Assembly (NCBI GenBank): GCA_023259135.1
Contig: JAHFQX010000001.1
Location: forward strand, 77,833 to 124,653
DNA from: Betaproteobacteria bacterium
Lineage (GTDB): Bacteria; Pseudomonadota; Gammaproteobacteria; Burkholderiales; JAHFQX01
Length of the DNA stretch: 46,821 bases
Direction: 5' to 3'
Below, piece after piece: positions 1 to 8,117 of the stretch (the first letter of the stretch is position 1; every line of letters starts with the position of its first letter). The translations under genes were made by a program, and so were the position numbers. The notes under the pieces are model-generated. The model saw only the letters and a list, made by a program, of their open reading frames with translations, was not told the origin of the DNA and made no database searches.

Positions 1-725
1 TTGAGCACACGGTCACGGTATTTACCCAGCGTCTCGCGTTGCACCACGGAAATCCAGTTTTGTGACGGGGCGACATACTTGATCCCGGCCTCGGCGCCCT
101 CCTGCTGGTAGTTGCCAACCGCCTCGAAAACCTTGCTATTGCGCGAGCGCACATCGAGCAGACCGCTCAGCACATGCACTCCGGCGCCGATATCGGCGTC
201 GATCGTGAACAGGTGGGTCTGGTTGGTCTGGATACTCTTGTCGGCGATATTGGGGAAATCGGAAAAATTGTTGAGCACTTGTTTCTGGTCTGCCAGCAGA
301 ATGCCGCTGACCCTCGGCGTCAGATGCCATAGCCAGGCCGCACGATAATTGAACGCGCTGTAATCAAGAAAGCTGTACGTCCGATATTTGTTGTCGACCA
401 GCATTGCATCCAATTGGAAGCGCTGCAACGAGTATGGTTTGTCGAGCTTGATGCCGGCGTTGGTGGAATAGACCCAGTCGGATTTCTGCGATGTACCGAG
501 AAACGGCTGCGGACTTTCGGAATCGGACAAGCGGAACAGGTTGTTGTCGTAGCGCATCCCGGCGCCGAACGAAAAATTCAGCGTATCGTCCAGGCCGGCC
601 GCTCCGGAATCAGCCACCGCGGTGACCGGTCCCGACAGAATAAGGGCCGATGAAAGGATAAAACTTAATTTTCGGCGAGGCGGAATTCTTAACAAAAAAT
701 CAAAAGAACTGCCGAAACTTAACAT
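1..725 (-). CDS. epsL: EpsL-like outer-membrane beta-barrel protein of the EPS locus (3' end beyond window)
   Basis: About 241 codons are visible; the gene runs off the left edge without a stop. From the ATG at 725 (AAGGGGG about 7 bases upstream) there is a positively charged start, a hydrophobic stretch to about residue 37 and a likely cut after AVA, then beta-strand-like alternation with phrases such as FSFGAGMRYDNNLFRLSD, typical of outer-membrane barrels that begin with GxxYDxNxxR. This fits the EpsL family, the outer-membrane protein of PEP-CTERM-linked polysaccharide clusters, which is thought to help secretion of the finished polymer. It is last in the visible unit GT26-galE-galU-epsL. 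The family call rests on this N-terminal pattern and on context; another capsule-type porin is possible. Confidence 0.65.
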   Translation of the reverse strand, partial: MLSFGSSFDFLLRIPPRRKLSFILSSALILSGPVTAVADSGAAGLDDTLNFSFGAGMRYDNNLFRLSDSESPQPFLGTSQKSDWVYSTNAGIKLDKPYSLQRFQLDAMLVDNKYRTYSFLDYSAFNYRAAWLWHLTPRVSGILLADQKQVLNNFSDFPNIADKSIQTNQTHLFTIDADIGAGVHVLSGLLDVRSRNSKVFEAVGNYQQEGAEAGIKYVAPSQNWISVVQRETLGKYRDRVL

Positions 726-796
726 CGGGTATGCCCCCTTTGGCTAAGCGCACACACTTGCCGGAGAACATGCCAGAATATGCGATTATAGGCACC

Positions 797-1741
797 TCAT
801 TTTTTACTCTCGACAACGACCAGTTCGCGCTGTTTTTTCTGCGGGGTTTTTTCCGGATGCTGGAAGTTGTTGTTGAACATGGCTTCCAGCATCGCGCGAA
901 ATTCCGCGCCGCATTCCTGGTGGCGCAGCCCGAGTTTAACCGTAGCCTCCAGGTAGCCGCTCTTGGAACCACAGTCATAGCGTACGCCGTCGAAGCGATA
1001 GGCCAGCACCTGTTCTTCGTTAAGCAGCTTGGCGATGCCATCCGTCAATTGGATTTCGCCGCCGGAGCCAGCCTTGATGTTTTCCAGATGAGAGAAAATC
1101 CTCGGCGTCAGGATATATCGCCCGACGACGCCCAGCGTAGACGGGGCATCCTCCGGCTTGGGCTTTTCCACGATGCCTGATACCTGTTCGATGTTTTCGC
1201 TCACCGGGCGGCTGGCAACGATTCCGTAACGGGTGGTCTGTTCCAATGGAACGTTTTCAACGCCCAATAGCGAGCAGCGATAGTAATCGTAGACGCCCGT
1301 CATCTGTTTGAGGACCGGGGTACTGCCGTCCAGCAAGTCGTCGGCAAGGAGCACGGCAAAGGCGTCGTCGTTGATGACGGGTTTCGCCAGCAGTACCGCG
1401 TGCCCCAGCCCCAGAGCCTTGGGCTGGCGGATATAAATGCAATTGACGTGCTTGGGCACGATGTTTTGCACCAGTGCCAGCATGGCCTTGTTACCCTTGC
1501 GTTCAAGTTCGTTCTCTAACTCATGGGCCGCCATGTCGAAATGGTCCGAAATGGAGCGCTTGTTACGGCCGGTAATAAAAATGAGGTTGGTGATGCCGGC
1601 CGCCATTGCTTCCTCGACCGCATACTGAATCAGGGGCTTATCTACAATGGGCAGCATTTCTTTCGGGTTGGCCTTGGTGGCGGGTAGAAAACGGGTGCCG
1701 AGGCCAGCAACGGGGAAAACAGCTTTAGTTATTTTTTCCAT
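797..1741 (-). CDS. galU: UTP-glucose-1-phosphate uridylyltransferase
   Basis: Makes UDP-glucose from UTP and glucose-1-phosphate in the cytoplasm, supplying glucose units for the polysaccharide and, with GalE, UDP-galactose. The 314-residue protein has the usual length. The nucleotide-binding start [19 protein letters not shown] is at residues 13-31, [11 protein letters not shown] follows near 35, and the VEKPKP sugar-binding signature is near 193. The ATG at 1741 has GAGAAG upstream. It lies 49 bases after galE and 71 before epsL on the same strand, so it is probably co-transcribed from the sigma-54 promoter at 3671-3687. Housekeeping copies are often elsewhere in a genome, so this may be a cluster-dedicated copy; that cannot be tested here. 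Confidence 0.95.
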   Translation of the reverse strand: MEKITKAVFPVAGLGTRFLPATKANPKEMLPIVDKPLIQYAVEEAMAAGITNLIFITGRNKRSISDHFDMAAHELENELERKGNKAMLALVQNIVPKHVNCIYIRQPKALGLGHAVLLAKPVINDDAFAVLLADDLLDGSTPVLKQMTGVYDYYRCSLLGVENVPLEQTTRYGIVASRPVSENIEQVSGIVEKPKPEDAPSTLGVVGRYILTPRIFSHLENIKAGSGGEIQLTDGIAKLLNEEQVLAYRFDGVRYDCGSKSGYLEATVKLGLRHQECGAEFRAMLEAMFNNNFQHPEKTPQKKQRELVVVESKK

Positions 1742-1790
1742 GGTCTTCTCAATAATATTTCGAGTTAATCAAAGAGCTTGATTTTGGCCA

Positions 1791-2789
1791 TTAGGCGACG
1801 CGACGTTTGCGTTCACTCAGCAGGCGGACGCCTAGCGACTCCCACGCGTGCAAGATGATAGTTTCGAGGTCGGGATAGGCCGGCACCCACCCCAGCTCTT
1901 CGCGGGCCGGCGTCGGGTCTGCCACCAGCCGGGCCGGGTCGCCCGGGCGCCGGGGGCCGTCGATCACTTTCATCTTATATCCGGTCACGCGTTTGGCGGC
2001 ATCAATGACTTCCTGTACCGAATAGCCTTGCCCGTTGCCCAGGTTGTAGCGGCGACTCAGGCCGGTCGCCATCAGCCTGCCCAAGGCCATTCCATGGGCG
2101 GCACACAAGTCGACGACATGAATGTAGTCACGGATGCAAGTACCGTCCGGCGTATCATAGTCACGGCCGTACACGCATATGCCGCCTCGCTTTCCAGATA
2201 TCGCTTGTAGTGCCAGCGGGATCAAATGGGTTTCTGGTTCGTGGCGCTCGCTCAGCAGCCCCGAGGGGTCGGCGCCGGCGGCATTGAAGTAACGCAGGCA
2301 GGTTGATTTCAGGCCGTAGGCGCGTTCATAGTCCTCCAATATCTGTTCTATCATCCATTTCGAGCGCCCGTAGGGGTTGAGCGGGTTCTTGGGATGCGCT
2401 TGGTCGATCGGAACGTATTCCGGTTCGCCGAAAATGGCAGCACTGGAAGAAAAAATGAAATACTCTACCTCATGCCTGACCATTGCGTTGAGCAGGTTCA
2501 GGGTATTGGAAACATTATTGAAATAGTACTTGTCGGGGTGCTTCACCGATTCATCCACCCGGATATGCGAGGCAAAGTCCATTACGGCATCCGGTTGATG
2601 CGCGTCGAAGACCTCATCCAGCTTCGCCTGATCGGCTAGATCACCCCTGATGAAATCACCCCCCAGCACGGCATCCTGGAATCCCGAAGACAGATTATCG
2701 AAGGTCTTGACTGCGTGCCCTTGTTCAAGCAGCATTTTTACCATGTGTGACCCGATGTATCCTGCACCGCCCACCACTAGAATTTTCAT
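1791..2789 (-). CDS. galE: UDP-glucose 4-epimerase
   Basis: Interconverts UDP-glucose and UDP-galactose (extended short-chain dehydrogenase family, NAD-dependent). The 332 residues start with the Rossmann motif GGAGYIGSH (7-15); the catalytic region has SSSA (114-117) and Tyr140-x3-Lys144. NAAGADPSG and the NLGNGQGYSV stretch are typical GalE substrate-binding segments. Its ATG overlaps the stop of the upstream GT26 gene by four bases (ATGA), indicating translational coupling. Next to galU, it supplies UDP-galactose, so galactose is a likely residue or precursor of the polymer. Some relatives act on UDP-N-acetyl sugars or uronates; the sequence alone does not settle substrate breadth. Confidence 0.93.
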   Translation of the reverse strand: MKILVVGGAGYIGSHMVKMLLEQGHAVKTFDNLSSGFQDAVLGGDFIRGDLADQAKLDEVFDAHQPDAVMDFASHIRVDESVKHPDKYYFNNVSNTLNLLNAMVRHEVEYFIFSSSAAIFGEPEYVPIDQAHPKNPLNPYGRSKWMIEQILEDYERAYGLKSTCLRYFNAAGADPSGLLSERHEPETHLIPLALQAISGKRGGICVYGRDYDTPDGTCIRDYIHVVDLCAAHGMALGRLMATGLSRRYNLGNGQGYSVQEVIDAAKRVTGYKMKVIDGPRRPGDPARLVADPTPAREELGWVPAYPDLETIILHAWESLGVRLLSERKRRVA

Positions 2790-3610
2790 GCTTGCCCCTT
2801 TTTGAGCTGCGGATGAGTAATAATGGTTTTTGTCCTTCTCAAAAGTTCACTTGGTTTACCAATACTCCCACTTCCCGCGCTTAAATCCCGGTACTGAAAG
2901 CAGTAAGCAAAAAAAGTCAGCATGTCGACCGTGTATCGGCGCAACAGTCGGCGTGGTTCCAGCAAGAGTCGATAGAACCATTCCATTCGGATCTTCTGGA
3001 CGAACAGTGGCGCCCGAGATTTGTTGCCCGACCAGAAATCGAACAGCGCGCCAACGCCGGCGACGATATCTACATCCAATGTGTCACGGTGGTCGAGTAT
3101 CCACTGTTCCTGTAGCGGGTTGCCAAGGGCAACCAGCAATACCTCTGCCTGTGAGCGATTGATCCTTTCGATAAGTTCAGCGGTATTGTTGATGCCGCTG
3201 TAACCGTCGCAGTAGCCGACCACCGCCTGGCCAAGTTCGTGGGAGACATAATTGGCCGCCTGATCGACAACATTCGGCCGCCCGCCCAGCAGAAAGACGC
3301 GCAGTGGCCTGGCGGACTTCCGAAATAGGTAGGGAGTGAAATCGGTGCCATTCAAGTTGGCCGTGAATCCGCGGCCGCGGAGGAGCCGGGCCGCGATATC
3401 CAGCCCAACGCCATCGTTGACGATAGTCACGCCCTCATTGCGCATTCGATTCAACAATGGCTTGCACTTAACGATAAAATTGCTGTTGGCGAACAAAAGC
3501 GATGTTTTCTTGTGTCGTCGCAACGTTGACAACAGATACGTCGCCAAATCTTGCTGGGTGGCTTCCAGGATGGGAAATCCTGCGATAGAAACGGTTTTGC
3601 CGGGGCTCAT
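2786..3610 (-). CDS. WecG/TagA/CpsF-family glycosyltransferase (GT26)
   Basis: A 274-residue cytoplasmic or membrane-associated glycosyltransferase of family GT26, which adds an early sugar to the undecaprenyl-linked primer (examples: WecG, TagA, GumM). Family landmarks are VNDGVGLDIAARLLRG (about 64-79), NGTDF (87-91), VGALFDFWSGNK and the EWFYRLLLEPRRLLRRY stretch near the end, which in this family lies by the membrane. The ATG at 3610 has GGAGGG nine bases upstream. It is the first gene after a sigma-54-type promoter with an upstream palindrome, and galE overlaps its end. The donor sugar cannot be read from sequence; glucose, glucuronate and ManNAc are all known in the family. Confidence 0.9.
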   Translation of the reverse strand: MSPGKTVSIAGFPILEATQQDLATYLLSTLRRHKKTSLLFANSNFIVKCKPLLNRMRNEGVTIVNDGVGLDIAARLLRGRGFTANLNGTDFTPYLFRKSARPLRVFLLGGRPNVVDQAANYVSHELGQAVVGYCDGYSGINNTAELIERINRSQAEVLLVALGNPLQEQWILDHRDTLDVDIVAGVGALFDFWSGNKSRAPLFVQKIRMEWFYRLLLEPRRLLRRYTVDMLTFFAYCFQYRDLSAGSGSIGKPSELLRRTKTIITHPQLKKGQA

Positions 3611-3670
3611 TCTTCATTCCCTCCGAAAGTGCGAGAAAAGACGAAACCAAAGTGATACGGGATTAACAAT

Positions 3671-3687
3671 GGCAAGCCCCATGCCAG
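3671..3687 (-). promoter_or_regulatory. Sigma-54 (-24/-12) promoter for GT26-galE-galU-epsL
   Basis: Read on the minus strand the sequence is CTGGCATGGGGCTTGCC. GG at 3685-3684 and GC at 3673-3672 are separated by exactly ten bases, and TGGCA and TTGC match the RpoN consensus with one deviation (T for C after TGGCA). The start of transcription would fall near 3660, about 50 bases before the GT26 ATG. An AT-rich stretch lies between it and the palindrome at 3740-3779. Confidence 0.8.
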
Positions 3688-3739
3688 AACAGTAACATAT
3701 TGATTTATATCTTAAATTCACTATTTTCTCGAAAATAAA

Positions 3740-3779
3740 AATGGGGCTGATGTCGCCAGCGAGCGACATCAGCCCCATT
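3740..3779. promoter_or_regulatory. Perfect 17-bp inverted repeat, probable enhancer site; copy 1 of the ATGTCGC-N6-GCGACAT motif
   Basis: Left arm 3740-3756 and right arm 3763-3779 are perfectly complementary around a six-base centre. The core ATGTCGC-N6-GCGACAT is shared with the palindrome before epsA at 18874-18905. Its centre lies 87 bases from the -12 GC of the downstream sigma-54 promoter. On the minus strand it is followed by a T-rich run, so it could also terminate the long operon ending at 3860. The second copy has no gene to terminate in its orientation, which favours a protein-binding role. Both roles could coexist. Confidence 0.75.
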
Positions 3780-3859
3780 ACGATTACTAACTATATGATT
3801 TTTACTTTTTAAATTTGTCTCCGTATGCAGACAGCGTTGCTTTTGAATAATTAATCGAA

Positions 3860-4861
3860 TTAGGGCTTACCATAATTCATCGGCAAAAACTGCAGCCGAT
3901 CCCACGGGAATCCGTTCAGCACCGCATAGGCCGGCTTTCCCTCGAACAAGGCAGGATAAGGGTCCGGTTGTCCCAGCACCATATACGAAATGGCGTTCTG
4001 CGCCCGCAGCGCGAGTGCCCCCGACTTGTCCCAGACGACGAAACCATATCTCTGTGCCGCTTTCGCAATCACCTTGCCGGCCCTGCTCATGGGAAGCGCA
4101 TCCACATTGACCGCCGGATCGAGCCGGAAACGCAAGCCTTGCGGAATCCGGTTAGGCGCATTCTGCGGATTGAAACCATCCGAGCGGTTCGCCGGCCAGG
4201 AAAAGATGCTGGCAGTTTCGGCATCGACCACCGAAAATCCAATGGCATGGCGGATCTCGCCGCGCCGCAATTCCTCGGCTGTAATCTGCCCGCCCAGGAA
4301 AGGCAAACTCGTCGCGGTAGTGCCGTAGTATTTATAGAATACGCCGCTGCTGCTGGAAGCGTTCTGCAATCTCCCGCCCCAACATGCCTGCCATCCGCCG
4401 TCGGCTTTCTTCGCCTGCCAGAATTCCCACACGGTGTCAGTGGAAGGCTGGTAGACCGTCATTTCACCATCAGTGCCCTTGGACTGCACGGCGTAGTCGG
4501 GAATGGGCACGGCCGCCCACTGCTCCGCCAGGCTGGCATCGCTATAACCTTTTTTCTGGCAATCCCATTGCGTCACCTTGACCGTGGGTGCGCCGGCGGA
4601 TGCAATATATACTGGGCTGGTGTATTCCCGCGTATTGATCATGACCGTGCCGTAGTAAGCGGCCTTCTGCCGGATGATTTCCTTTACGAAATTGGCGGAA
4701 TTGGCGTGTAGCGGCGCATTGGCCGGGATAGGCGTGTACCAGAAACTGGTGGGCGAGAACACCGCATCGGTAATCAGCGATTGCGCTCCGGTGGAATTCG
4801 GCGCAAGTTGGTAAATGCCCAACAATAGTCCCGCGGCGATACGTCTGTTACTTAAGTTCAT
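3860..4861 (-). CDS. Uncharacterised secreted protein of the EPS locus
   Basis: A 333-residue protein with a signal peptide (NRR, hydrophobic 8-20, likely cut after TGA at 26). I cannot name a family. The mature part is aromatic-rich: SFWYTPIPANAPLH near 40-53, VPIPDYAV, TDGEMTVYQPSTDTVWEFWQ, LPFLGGQITAEELRRGEIRHA, a DALP motif and AKAAQRYGFVVWDKSG. From memory the same order of motifs (FW.TPIP, VPIP, EFWQA, DALP, RYG) occurs in unannotated secreted proteins of other bacteria such as actinobacteria. Two cysteines (WDC and QAC) could pair outside the cytoplasm. The ATG at 4861 overlaps the end of the acyltransferase gene upstream, so it is an integral operon member. A role in binding, cutting or modifying the polysaccharide is inference only. 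Confidence 0.8.
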   Translation of the reverse strand: MNLSNRRIAAGLLLGIYQLAPNSTGAQSLITDAVFSPTSFWYTPIPANAPLHANSANFVKEIIRQKAAYYGTVMINTREYTSPVYIASAGAPTVKVTQWDCQKKGYSDASLAEQWAAVPIPDYAVQSKGTDGEMTVYQPSTDTVWEFWQAKKADGGWQACWGGRLQNASSSSGVFYKYYGTTATSLPFLGGQITAEELRRGEIRHAIGFSVVDAETASIFSWPANRSDGFNPQNAPNRIPQGLRFRLDPAVNVDALPMSRAGKVIAKAAQRYGFVVWDKSGALALRAQNAISYMVLGQPDPYPALFEGKPAYAVLNGFPWDRLQFLPMNYGKP

Positions 4862-5840
4862 ACGCCCTTATTAGCCGTAGCTTCACGGAAAGCCTCTTGC
4901 CCAGAGCGATGCATCTCTGTTCGTAATAAAAGGTGGATATGTGCGCACTGACAAACAGCACCGCAAACAACAGGGGCCGTTTCGCATATTTTTCCCAGCC
5001 GGTCCCGCTGCCCAGCCAAGTGGCGGCAAGGAAGGGGTGAAGCACATAGAGCGCGTAGGAAATCGTCGCGATATAAAGTAGCGTGCGGCTACCAAGGAAC
5101 TCGGCTGTCCGTGTTTCCGGATTGAACAGCGTGGAACCCACCGTTGCTGCCGCCAGATAGGGCCGAAAATAATTCATGAATCCGCTATCGGGGTGACAGG
5201 AAATCAGCAGCAGCAGGAACAGTCCTGGAAAATGGGCGCCACGCAGAGAAATGCGCAGCCCGCCACCAATCTTGCCATTATGAATCAGCGCCAGGGATGC
5301 GCCAGCCAGAATTTCGTCCACGCGAAAATGCGTGATGACCGAGTAATGCATGCCATACGCGACTCTGAGCAAAGTGAAAGCAACGCACAACACCGGAATG
5401 AGCTGCAAGCCTCTCCGCTTGAACAGCATGGCCAGCGTCGCTATGCCGATATAGAAATGTATTTCCACGCATAGCGACCATAGATGATCCGTCACTGGGA
5501 TCAGGGGCTTGGGCGGGTAATTGGCGTAGAAGAAGAAATGCGCCGCCCAAATTTCCTTGGGTACCGGATAAACCAGGAACATTAACGCCATATACAGCCA
5601 AGCCAGCGGAACAATGCGGAAAAACCGCCGGATCAGGAAATCCATGGTCTCGTGGTGATTGATCAGGAAATGCGTCACCAGGAATCCGGACAAGGTGAAA
5701 AACAGAGACATGCCCAGCAGCCCGGTTCCCACGTTCAAATGCCAGGGCTTCGGTCCCAGAGGCAAAAAATGAGCCGCCAGCACCAGCAGAATGCTGATGC
5801 CGCGCCAGCCGTCCAGCACATTGAACCGATCGCTTTTCAT
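4848..5840 (-). CDS. Membrane acyltransferase, family 3 (probable polysaccharide O-acetyltransferase, first of two)
   Basis: An integral-membrane acyltransferase-3 protein of about 330 residues. These proteins move acetyl groups across the inner membrane onto sugars. It opens with LDGWRGISILLVLAAHF (the RGxxxxxVxxxH motif with the catalytic-type His), then LFFTLSGFLVTHFL and IRRFFRIVPLAW, which are the family's signature segments, followed by several hydrophobic helices and LYVLHPF near the end. The ATG at 5840 shares its A with the stop of the upstream gene (TGATG); a GTG three bases earlier is also possible. It lies between a second acyltransferase and the secreted protein gene. The acceptor sugar is unknown. 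Confidence 0.88.
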   Translation of the reverse strand: MKSDRFNVLDGWRGISILLVLAAHFLPLGPKPWHLNVGTGLLGMSLFFTLSGFLVTHFLINHHETMDFLIRRFFRIVPLAWLYMALMFLVYPVPKEIWAAHFFFYANYPPKPLIPVTDHLWSLCVEIHFYIGIATLAMLFKRRGLQLIPVLCVAFTLLRVAYGMHYSVITHFRVDEILAGASLALIHNGKIGGGLRISLRGAHFPGLFLLLLISCHPDSGFMNYFRPYLAAATVGSTLFNPETRTAEFLGSRTLLYIATISYALYVLHPFLAATWLGSGTGWEKYAKRPLLFAVLFVSAHISTFYYEQRCIALGKRLSVKLRLIRAYELK

Positions 5841-6898
5841 CACCTCACCAAGCTTCTTTCATTTCGGCGTTTCGCAAAAAACTCCCTGGCCGGCTCCTCG
5901 ATGCAGCGATAACTAAGCGTCGCCACACTCAAGGCCAGCAGGATGAATACAGAAATAGTCAGCGGGCTGAACGCATCGCCGAGCGGATACAGACGCTCTT
6001 GCACCCTGACGAACAGCGCCAGGGTGAAGAAATGCGAGAGATACAATGAGTACGAAACATCCCCCAACCGTGCAAATGGCCTGATGAAAACCATATTTGC
6101 CTTGCTGCCCTCGGACAAGGCCGCTGCGGCAATCAGCGCGAAGGCGGCGGCACCCCACACCAAAACCCGCGTGGCCGCAGAATCGTGAAAAATGTTGACC
6201 AGCACCCCACTTGCCGCCAGCGCTAGCAACCCCGCCTGCCAATCCTTCAGGCGCATGCCCCGCATATGTAGCGCAGCCACCAGGCTTCCCAGCAAAAATT
6301 CGAAGATCAATGGACTGGTCACCACTTGCAGCAATGGCGCCGAAGGCCGGCAAGCCACCCCGGCAACGGCGCAGCCGGTAAAACAGAACGCCATGAAGCG
6401 CAGCCGCGCGACCGGTCGCAAGCCGAGCGCCAGCGCCAGGGCGAAAACCAGGTAAAAGAACCATTCGTAAGTTAGCGTCCACGCCATCGGGATGACATAG
6501 GCCCTGTACGCATCCGTACTCATTTCAATGGTGGGCTCGCTGTACGGCAGGAACAGCATGGACATAAGGAATTTTCCGAGGTCAATATGGGTATTGATAG
6601 AACCGGACGCTAGCGACGCCAGGGCGAAGGCGGCGGCGGTCAGCATCCAATACAGCGGGGCGATGCGAAGCAGCCGGCGCGCCAGAAAGCGCCTTGCCGA
6701 AAAATCGCCGGCGGAGCCGAGCTGGGTGATCGTCATGATGAATCCGCTGATCACGAAGAAAATGTCAACGCCCGAGCCGCCGAAATACAGCAGCCACTGA
6801 CCGACGTCCGCACCCCGGCCCGCCTGCGCCGCGACATAGTGGTGACACACCACCATCGCGGCGGCCAGGCCTCTCAGTGCCTGTATCCATATAAACAT
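5840..6898 (-). CDS. Membrane acyltransferase, family 3 (second copy)
   Basis: A 352-residue acyltransferase-3 protein with about ten predicted membrane helices. IQALRGLAAAMVVCHHY carries the RGxxA...H motif near residues 5-20, then VDIFFVISGFIMTIT and ARRLLRIAPLYWMLT, all family signatures; SYSLYLSHFF is near the C-terminus. The start is ATG 6898 with GGAGCAGGA directly upstream; an upstream in-frame ATG at 6967 would overlap the preceding glycosyltransferase and lacks a ribosome site. It is only weakly similar to its neighbour, so the two are not a recent duplication and may modify different positions or sugars. Acetyl, succinyl and other acyl groups are possible. Confidence 0.9.
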   Translation of the reverse strand: MFIWIQALRGLAAAMVVCHHYVAAQAGRGADVGQWLLYFGGSGVDIFFVISGFIMTITQLGSAGDFSARRFLARRLLRIAPLYWMLTAAAFALASLASGSINTHIDLGKFLMSMLFLPYSEPTIEMSTDAYRAYVIPMAWTLTYEWFFYLVFALALALGLRPVARLRFMAFCFTGCAVAGVACRPSAPLLQVVTSPLIFEFLLGSLVAALHMRGMRLKDWQAGLLALAASGVLVNIFHDSAATRVLVWGAAAFALIAAAALSEGSKANMVFIRPFARLGDVSYSLYLSHFFTLALFVRVQERLYPLGDAFSPLTISVFILLALSVATLSYRCIEEPAREFFAKRRNERSLVR

Positions 6899-6938
6899 TC
6901 CTGCTCCAGAAATCGTTTTCGTCGAGGAACCGGGCTCG

Positions 6939-8117
6939 TCAATCCCGTCTGGAACGCACCCACTCAACTTGGCGCTTAATCAGGAATCTCAAATACAGGG
7001 GCACCTTGCCCAGCGCATAAAATGGCGCATAGACTAAGTTGTTCAGCGATAGGATGCCGCGCCCAAAGCGTATCCAGGCCATCAGCACGGCGATAGCCAA
7101 CAGCATGAGATTAAGAAAAGCCAGGGCCCAGGGCAGCACGACGCCCGTCACGCCCCAAAGCACGCTGCCCACCACGCACAAGCTCAGTACCAGCAGCGTC
7201 AGCAGCGCGAGCGGTGGCACGCACATATCGACAACCAAGGTGAACAAGTCGGCATTCCTCGTAGCCAAGCTTTTCATCAGTCGTCGTGGCCCTTCTCTCA
7301 GCAGCACGCTCAGGTGCCCGTGCTCCCAGCGCGTGCGTTGGGACCGCATGCCTTCCGTATTAGCGGGGAACGTGCTGGTGACTGTCGCTTCCGGGCAAAA
7401 CTGCGGAGCATGGCCCGCTTCAGCGAAATCCAGGCCGAGCATCAGGTCCTCTACGATATGGCCACTCGCCAGTTCCGCCCGCCGTATAAGATGCCAAGGA
7501 AAGGCCATCCCGGAGCCCATCAACTGGCACGGCAATCCTACTCGACAATATCCCAACGACCGGACGCGGTTCTTTACCGCCGAGGCGAATTCAGCCACCT
7601 TCGCCTTGAGCCCGGCGCCTGGCGGCGCATGCATCAAATACAATGCCTGCACGGGTTTTCCGCTTTCCGCGCAACGTCGCGCCAATAGGTCGAGGGCATT
7701 ACCGTGCACTAGGCAATCGGCATCCACGACGATCACTACCCCCGGCGGCGAGGCTTCCAGATGGCGGACACCAAAGTCAAGCGCATAGCCCTTGCCCCGA
7801 CGTTCGGCATCGCTGCGCACGATCACCTCCGCGCCGTTGGCCCGGGCTATCTCCGCGGTATCGTCGGTACAGTTATCGGCCACTACCAGCACGCGGTCTT
7901 CGGCGCGCAATTGTGCCCGGATCGCATTCAGCGGCCGGATGATTCCAGCGGATTCGTTGTGTGCGGGAACCAGCACCGCGATACGGGGCCGCACCCCGCA
8001 GAGTTCTCTTTTCCTTTTGAGAGCCGGTAGCGCAAGTCCCACCTGCAAAGCGAACACCAGTGCCGGCAGAAACAGCGCCAGGAATAGCAGCACGAATAGG
8101 CTCCGCAGCAGGATCAT
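6939..8117 (-). CDS. Glycosyltransferase family 2, membrane-bound, processive-type motifs
   Basis: A 392-residue GT2 enzyme. An N-terminal membrane helix (3-27) is followed by the GT-A domain: PAHNE (51-55), VVDADC (131-135, metal/nucleotide binding), ED (223-224) and QRTRW (260-264). The last motif is the QxxRW signature also found in processive or membrane GT2 enzymes. Further helices follow (about 285-350). The ATG at 8117 overlaps the upstream GT4 stop by four bases (ATGA); the earlier in-frame ATG at 8183 lies inside that gene and is rejected. It probably adds one sugar of the repeat unit at the cytoplasmic face. Donor and acceptor are not predictable. Confidence 0.9.
   Translation of the reverse strand: MILLRSLFVLLFLALFLPALVFALQVGLALPALKRKRELCGVRPRIAVLVPAHNESAGIIRPLNAIRAQLRAEDRVLVVADNCTDDTAEIARANGAEVIVRSDAERRGKGYALDFGVRHLEASPPGVVIVVDADCLVHGNALDLLARRCAESGKPVQALYLMHAPPGAGLKAKVAEFASAVKNRVRSLGYCRVGLPCQLMGSGMAFPWHLIRRAELASGHIVEDLMLGLDFAEAGHAPQFCPEATVTSTFPANTEGMRSQRTRWEHGHLSVLLREGPRRLMKSLATRNADLFTLVVDMCVPPLALLTLLVLSLCVVGSVLWGVTGVVLPWALAFLNLMLLAIAVLMAWIRFGRGILSLNNLVYAPFYALGKVPLYLRFLIKRQVEWVRSRRD

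Noticed and set aside
3740-3779. Reading this palindrome simply as a rho-independent terminator of the long minus-strand EPS operon
   Set aside because: It does have a T-rich tail on the minus strand, but the same core with the same N6 centre recurs before epsA, where no upstream plus-strand gene exists. A terminator role may be additional, not sufficient.
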